Part shown: piece after piece, positions 59,915-64,000 of the stretch
Layout of the letters: every line of letters begins with the position of its first letter
Numbering within the stretch: position 1 is the first letter of the stretch
DNA from: Limonium bicolor
Taxonomy: Eukaryota; Streptophyta; Magnoliopsida; Caryophyllales; Plumbaginaceae
Reading direction: 5' to 3'
Assembly (NCBI GenBank): GCA_023374045.1
Contig: CM041777.1
Coordinates: 484,569,594 to 484,633,593, forward strand
DNA: 64,000 nucleotides
Translations under genes and position numbers: made by a program
The notes under the pieces: model-generated
The model's database searches: none
Seen by the model: only the letters and a program-made list of their open reading frames with translations
Told to the model about the DNA's origin: nothing

Positions 59915-61110
59915 ACCCGCTAGGCAGCTATTGCGCTACTAGTGTGGTCGCATTTCATTTACACCCGCTAGACAGCTATTGCGCTACTAGTGCGGTCGAA
60001 TTTCGTTTTACACCTGCTAGACAGCTATTGCGCTACTAGTACGGTCGCCTTTTTTTACACCTGCTAGACAGCTATTGCGCTACTAGTACGGTCGCCTTTC
60101 GTTTTACACCTGCTAGACAGCTATTGCGCTACTAGTACGGTCGCTTTTCGTTTTACACCTGCTAGACAGCTATTGCGCTACTAGTACGGTCGCCTTTCGT
60201 TTTACACCTGCTAGACAGCTATTGCGCTACTAGTACGGTCGCTTTCGTTTTACACCTGCTAGACAGCTATTGCGCTACTAGTACGGTCGCCTTTCGTTTT
60301 ACACCTGCTAGACAGCTATTGCGCTACTAGTACGGTCGCCTTTCGTTTTACACCTGCTAGACAGCTATTGCGCTACTAGTACGGTCGCCTTTCTTTTACA
60401 CCTGCTAGACAGCTATTGCGCTACTAGTACGGTCGCCTTTCGTTTTACACCTGCTAGACAGCTATTGCGCTACTAGTACGGTCGCCTTTCGTTTTACACC
60501 TGCTAGACAGCTATTGCGCTACTAGTACGGTCGCCTTTTTTTACACCTGCTAGACAGCTATTGCGCTACTAGTACGGTCGCCTTTCGTTTTACACCTGCT
60601 AGACAGCTATTGCGCTACTAGTACGGTCGCCTTTCGTTTTACACCTGCTAGGCAGCTATTGCGCTACTAGTACGGTCGCATTTCATTTTACACCCGCTAG
60701 ACAGCTATTGCACTACTAGTGTGGCCCCGCCATTTTTCCTCCACTAGGCAGCTATTACGCTACTAGTGCGAGATCGTTCATTCCATAACCCACTAGGCAG
60801 CTATTACGCTACTAGTGCGGTCCCGCCGTTTTTCCTCCACTAGGAAGCCATTACGCTACTGGTGCGAGATCGTTCATTCCATAACCCACTAGGCAGCTAT
60901 TACGCTACTAGTGCGGTCCCGCCGTTTTTCCTCCACTAGGAAGCTATTACGCTACTGGTGCGAGATCGTTCATTCCATAACCCACTAGGCGGCTATTACG
61001 CTACTAGTGCGGTCCCGTCAGTTTTTTCCTTCACTAGGCAGCTATTACGCTACTAGCGCAAGATCGTTTCACATCCACCTGCTAGGCAGCTATTACGCTA
61101 CTAGTACGGT
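59915..61110 (+). repeat. 49-bp tandem repeat array (CTAGACAGCTATTGCGCTACTAG core)
   Basis: About 17 copies of a 49-bp unit (59915-60725) with core CAGCTATTGCGCTACTAG, followed by eight or so variant units in which two types alternate (GTGCGGTCCCGCC and GTGCGAGATCG linkers, about 95-bp dimer period) to 61050, and a last unit near 61085. Some copies vary in linker length (CCTTTCGTTTT versus CCTTTTTTT). Tandem arrays at this position are typical of Ogre 3' regions. Confidence 0.95.
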
Positions 61111-61122
61111 ACTCCATTAAAG

Positions 61123-61495
61123 TATTATAGGCTCGTCATAAGTCCTATAGCTAGATGTCAAGAGGTCTAGTTGAGGCACTCCTAAGTCCTCGTACTTTCA
61201 ATTGCATTATAGGCTCGTCATAAGTCCTATAGCTAGATGTCAAGAGGTCTAGTTGAGGCACTCCTAAGTCCTCGTACTTTCAATTGCATTATAGGCTCGT
61301 CATAAGTCCTATGACTAGATATCAAGAGGTCTAGTTGAGGCTCGTCATAAGTCCTCGTACTTTCAATTGCATTATAGGCTCGTCATAAGTCCTATAGCTA
61401 GATGTCAAGAGGTCTAGTTGAGGCTCGTCATAAGTCCTCGTGCACCCCAATCAATCTACTTGTTAGTATCATAGGCCCGTCATAAGTCCCCGTGC
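61123..61495 (+). repeat. 83-bp tandem repeat array (ATAGGCTCGTCATAAGTCC)
   Basis: Four to five copies of an approximately 83-bp unit with TATAGGCTCGTCATAAGTCC and AGAGGTCTAGTTGAGGC, the last ones diverged. Confidence 0.95.
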
Positions 61496-61591
61496 ACCCG
61501 CATTCATAAGAACAGATCATAAACCGCAGTGAGAATTTTTGGCGCCCCGTCAACCTTGATCCAATTCTACAAGGGCTTGCAGAATTGAATC

Positions 61592-61604
61592 AAGGGGAGC
61601 CATC
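61592..61604 (+). other. probable polypurine tract of LARD
   Basis: AAGGGGAGCCATC directly before the 3' LTR. Purine-rich part AAGGGGAG. Confidence 0.6.
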
Positions 61605-64000
61605 TGTAGACACCAAAAATTCTCACCCCATAAAGCAAAGTCTGAAATAGAAAATAAAATAAGAGGGGTCGTCGCCTTTCTTTTCAAAAAACGTACTGCT
61701 GTGCGTGTCAAAATGAAACCATCGTTTTACGACAAAATTTTAAACCAATTCTCAAGCATTTTAGAAAAATCCAATTTTCCAGAAATTTTCAAACAATAAT
61801 TTGTTTTAGACTTACCCTTTTATTTATTTATCTATTTGGTTATTTTCATTTTTATTTCCCTAGTCGTGGGCATTTCATTACTTTTATTTTTACTTATGTT
61901 ACTTCATCATTTTTCATGTTGTTATTTTGTAAAGAAAACATTTCATTTTTATTGACTAAACCTTTTTAGTTTTATTCTGTATATACATTTTTTTTCTAGT
62001 ATTAGTGTTTTGATGATTTTACTCATGTCGAGTTATAACTTTTGTTCCCTAAGTTTTTCCATTGTAGTTATTCTTTTCCTTTCTCATTTTTGGGTGGATC
62101 AAACTTGGTCTTAATTCAATCTTCAATCAAACTCAACAGCCCAAACCCAAGCTCCTCCTATCCAAGCCTACAGCCCAAAACCGAAGCCCAATTTAAAACC
62201 CAACCCATCTCCTAAACCCTAGAGTCCACCCTTGCTCCATAAAAAGACAACACCAAAACCTAGAGACGACCACGTTTTACCGGCCGCCTCAGTCTCTTAT
62301 TTTTCCCCTGTCTGATTCTTATCTTCATCTCTCGATTTTCTTCTACAAAAACAAAAAGAAGCTAGTATCTTCTTCACGATCGACCCTCGCCAGGCATCAA
62401 AGTCTTCTCCTCCCTCTGTTCGTTCCAATTCATCCACCAGCATCAATCGATTTTCCAACTCTTCCTCCACTCAGCTTTGTCAGAATAATACCTAGCCGCT
62501 TTTATCCTTGCCCTCTACTCTCCCTCTCTGACCTCCTACTTCTCCGGATCGCCAAAGGAATCCTCAGAAACTAGCATCGCTTATGTTCTCTTCATCCTCC
62601 TCCCCAGACTGTCGTTTCTCTTCGGCTCATAAACTCTGCGTCTTTCTCCATCGTCATTCTTGAATCGACAAACCAATGTTTTCGGAACTTAAATTCCACC
62701 TCTTACCTGGTGACTTTGGATCTTGCTCACGTCGATTCCTGCCCCGTCGGAGTACCGGCCTTCTTTTCTTCGAAGGGTGGATTCTTTGAGTTCGAGTGGG
62801 AGAAGTATCTTTTCCGGCCTTGGGTATCTTCAATCACACCCGCCATCATCAGATGTTCATTCGGTGTTCGATTTGTCACTAGTACCACCCGACATCATTT
62901 GCCATTGTTCGAACGCCCCCAGTTTTCTTGTTGGTTTTCGGGTTTCTTCTTGTATTTGGTTTGCTCTCGACCCTTTATTTTCTAAGTACTTCTGGCCTTT
63001 GAGTTTATTCTGGTTTGGTTTCCCTGCAATGATCGCTTGTTGTGCTTGGATGGATATTGAACACGCGTTTTATAGTTCTTTTAGCCCGTGACTTTCCCGG
63101 TAAAGTTATTGCGAGAGTGTTGCTTCCATGCGCTGCTGATGTGTATTTACTTGCTATTACCATTTGCCATAATCGACTGGTATCGGATGTGCTTTCGCAA
63201 GCTCATTCAGGTTGAGCCATTTTGTTTGTTATATTGACCCAAGGATCTTGAGACTCAAACTTCATCATGGTTTGCATGAATCTGATTAGAAGATTTAATC
63301 TAGATTGCTTATGTTGATCTCTTCGCACTAACCTGGGCTTGTAGTGATGACCCTTCCAAGAAAAAGAAAGGTTTACTACCTCTTGAAAGTGTCGGACCTG
63401 GGGTTTATAGTGGTTCCAGTATCGCGTGGGTTAGAAGGAGATGTATTACAAGCCTGCGCATCCCTTGTGATTGAGATTTTAATCCAATTTCAGTGTGCTT
63501 ATATCACCCATGCCTACTGGTTATTGATCCCGATATTCTCACTATCCTTGCTTTGTCATTTGAACGAGGTATGTGCAATCGATTTAGACTTGGAATACGC
63601 TTGCTTGGCTTGGTAGAACCTTAGACTTTGTGTGTTTGATCATGTTGCTGTGCTGGGGTTCCATTGCTCACTCTCATGGCTCAGTTGCTAGATTTGTTCG
63701 TGTAAATCACGGCGGATCGTATGTTTGATGGGTCTGTCTGTTCCTATGAGTATTGATCACCGAACTGTTCATTTATGTTACTGCTTGCTTAGGAATTGTT
63801 ACTCATTATTTATTTACTTTTTTTTTTTGCCATGTGACTTGACTGAGGGACATGCAAAATCAATGAGACTTGATGACCGGGACTTGCTTGGCTTGGAACA
63901 TTTACCTTGGATCTTATGCAAGTCGCTCGAGTTTTGCGGACTTTGGGCTTTGTGATAACTTCTCACCGGGTTTGGAAATTCCATCTTCCAGCTTTTACTT
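61605..64000 (+). repeat. 3' LTR of LARD, partial
   Basis: Aligns with 48898 to about 51272 throughout. By eye, differences are mostly one- or two-base indels, concentrated at 62340-62960. The remainder lies outside the window. Confidence 0.9.

Larger units (their letters stand above)
48898..64000 (+). mobile_element. large non-autonomous Tat/Ogre-like element (LARD), right end beyond window
   Basis: 5' LTR (48898-54223), a tRNA-Arg-type PBS (54227), a 7.4-kb interior with no gag or pol motif in any frame, two tandem-repeat blocks close to the 3' end, a purine tract and the first 2.4 kb of the 3' LTR (61605 on). Very long LTRs, the TGGCGACTC primer site and tandem repeats just upstream of the 3' LTR are features of the Tat/Ogre group of Ty3/gypsy. 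Absence of coding sequence makes it a LARD-type derivative. Confidence 0.8.

Noticed and set aside
59915..61110. CRISPR-like regular repeats
   Set aside because: Units are directly tandem with no unique spacers and lie inside a plant retroelement; this is a minisatellite.
62710..63955. ORFs of 60-120 codons in the 3' LTR
   Set aside because: The matching 5' LTR region breaks the same frames through small indels and no domain is recognisable.

Overview
The window is plant nuclear DNA, most likely from a eudicot, and nearly all of it is nested transposable elements. The evidence is plant-type LTR retrotransposons primed by initiator tRNA-Met or by a tRNA-Arg-like site, L1-type LINEs, a tRNA-derived SINE, hAT and Mutator DNA elements, and a captured plant nitrate transporter (NRT2) fragment. 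No intact host gene was found. The only candidate is an open reading frame running off the left edge (1-252, minus). A 500-base run of N (2704-3203) marks a scaffold gap.

Layout. 1-252: partial host-like ORF. 1548-2703: decayed retroelement accessory ORF of the putative plant transposon domain type. 3204-5249: LTR copy A. 7189-13910 (minus): gag-only LTR element with a PBS and a long 5' LTR; its gag carries three intron-like GT-AG segments, and its LTR holds an 81-bp miniature LTR. 13915-17294: LTR copy B, head to head with the previous LTR. 17295-17458: tail of another LTR. 17459-20700 (minus): a copia gag broken by a hAT MITE, a hAT-like element and a 1.4-kb Pack-MULE with two frameshifted NRT2 exon fragments. 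20727-21264: SINE. 22256-24473: 5'-truncated LINE lying between two arms of a long inverted repeat. 25157-38665: LINE ORF1 with an RRM, split by an 11.3-kb copia element (25443-36782) that is itself split by a 2.27-kb solo LTR (29325-31596). 38771-42096: LTR copy C. 42097-43587: copia integrase remnant. 43588-48695 (minus): LTR copy A', holding a GC-rich hAT MITE. 48898-64000: a large non-autonomous Tat/Ogre-like element (LARD) with a 5.3-kb LTR, a non-coding interior, two tandem-repeat arrays near its 3' end and the start of its 3' LTR.

The most notable signals are: (i) the Pack-MULE carrying NRT2 exons and an intron; (ii) the gag gene with three intron-like segments; (iii) stem-loops whose stems change by paired substitutions across six related LTR copies; (iv) arrays of family-specific hairpins at a similar position in three different LTRs; (v) an 81-bp solo LTR with perfect target duplication. 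Most coding remnants carry stops or frameshifts, and several differences are single-base homopolymer changes that could be assembly error.
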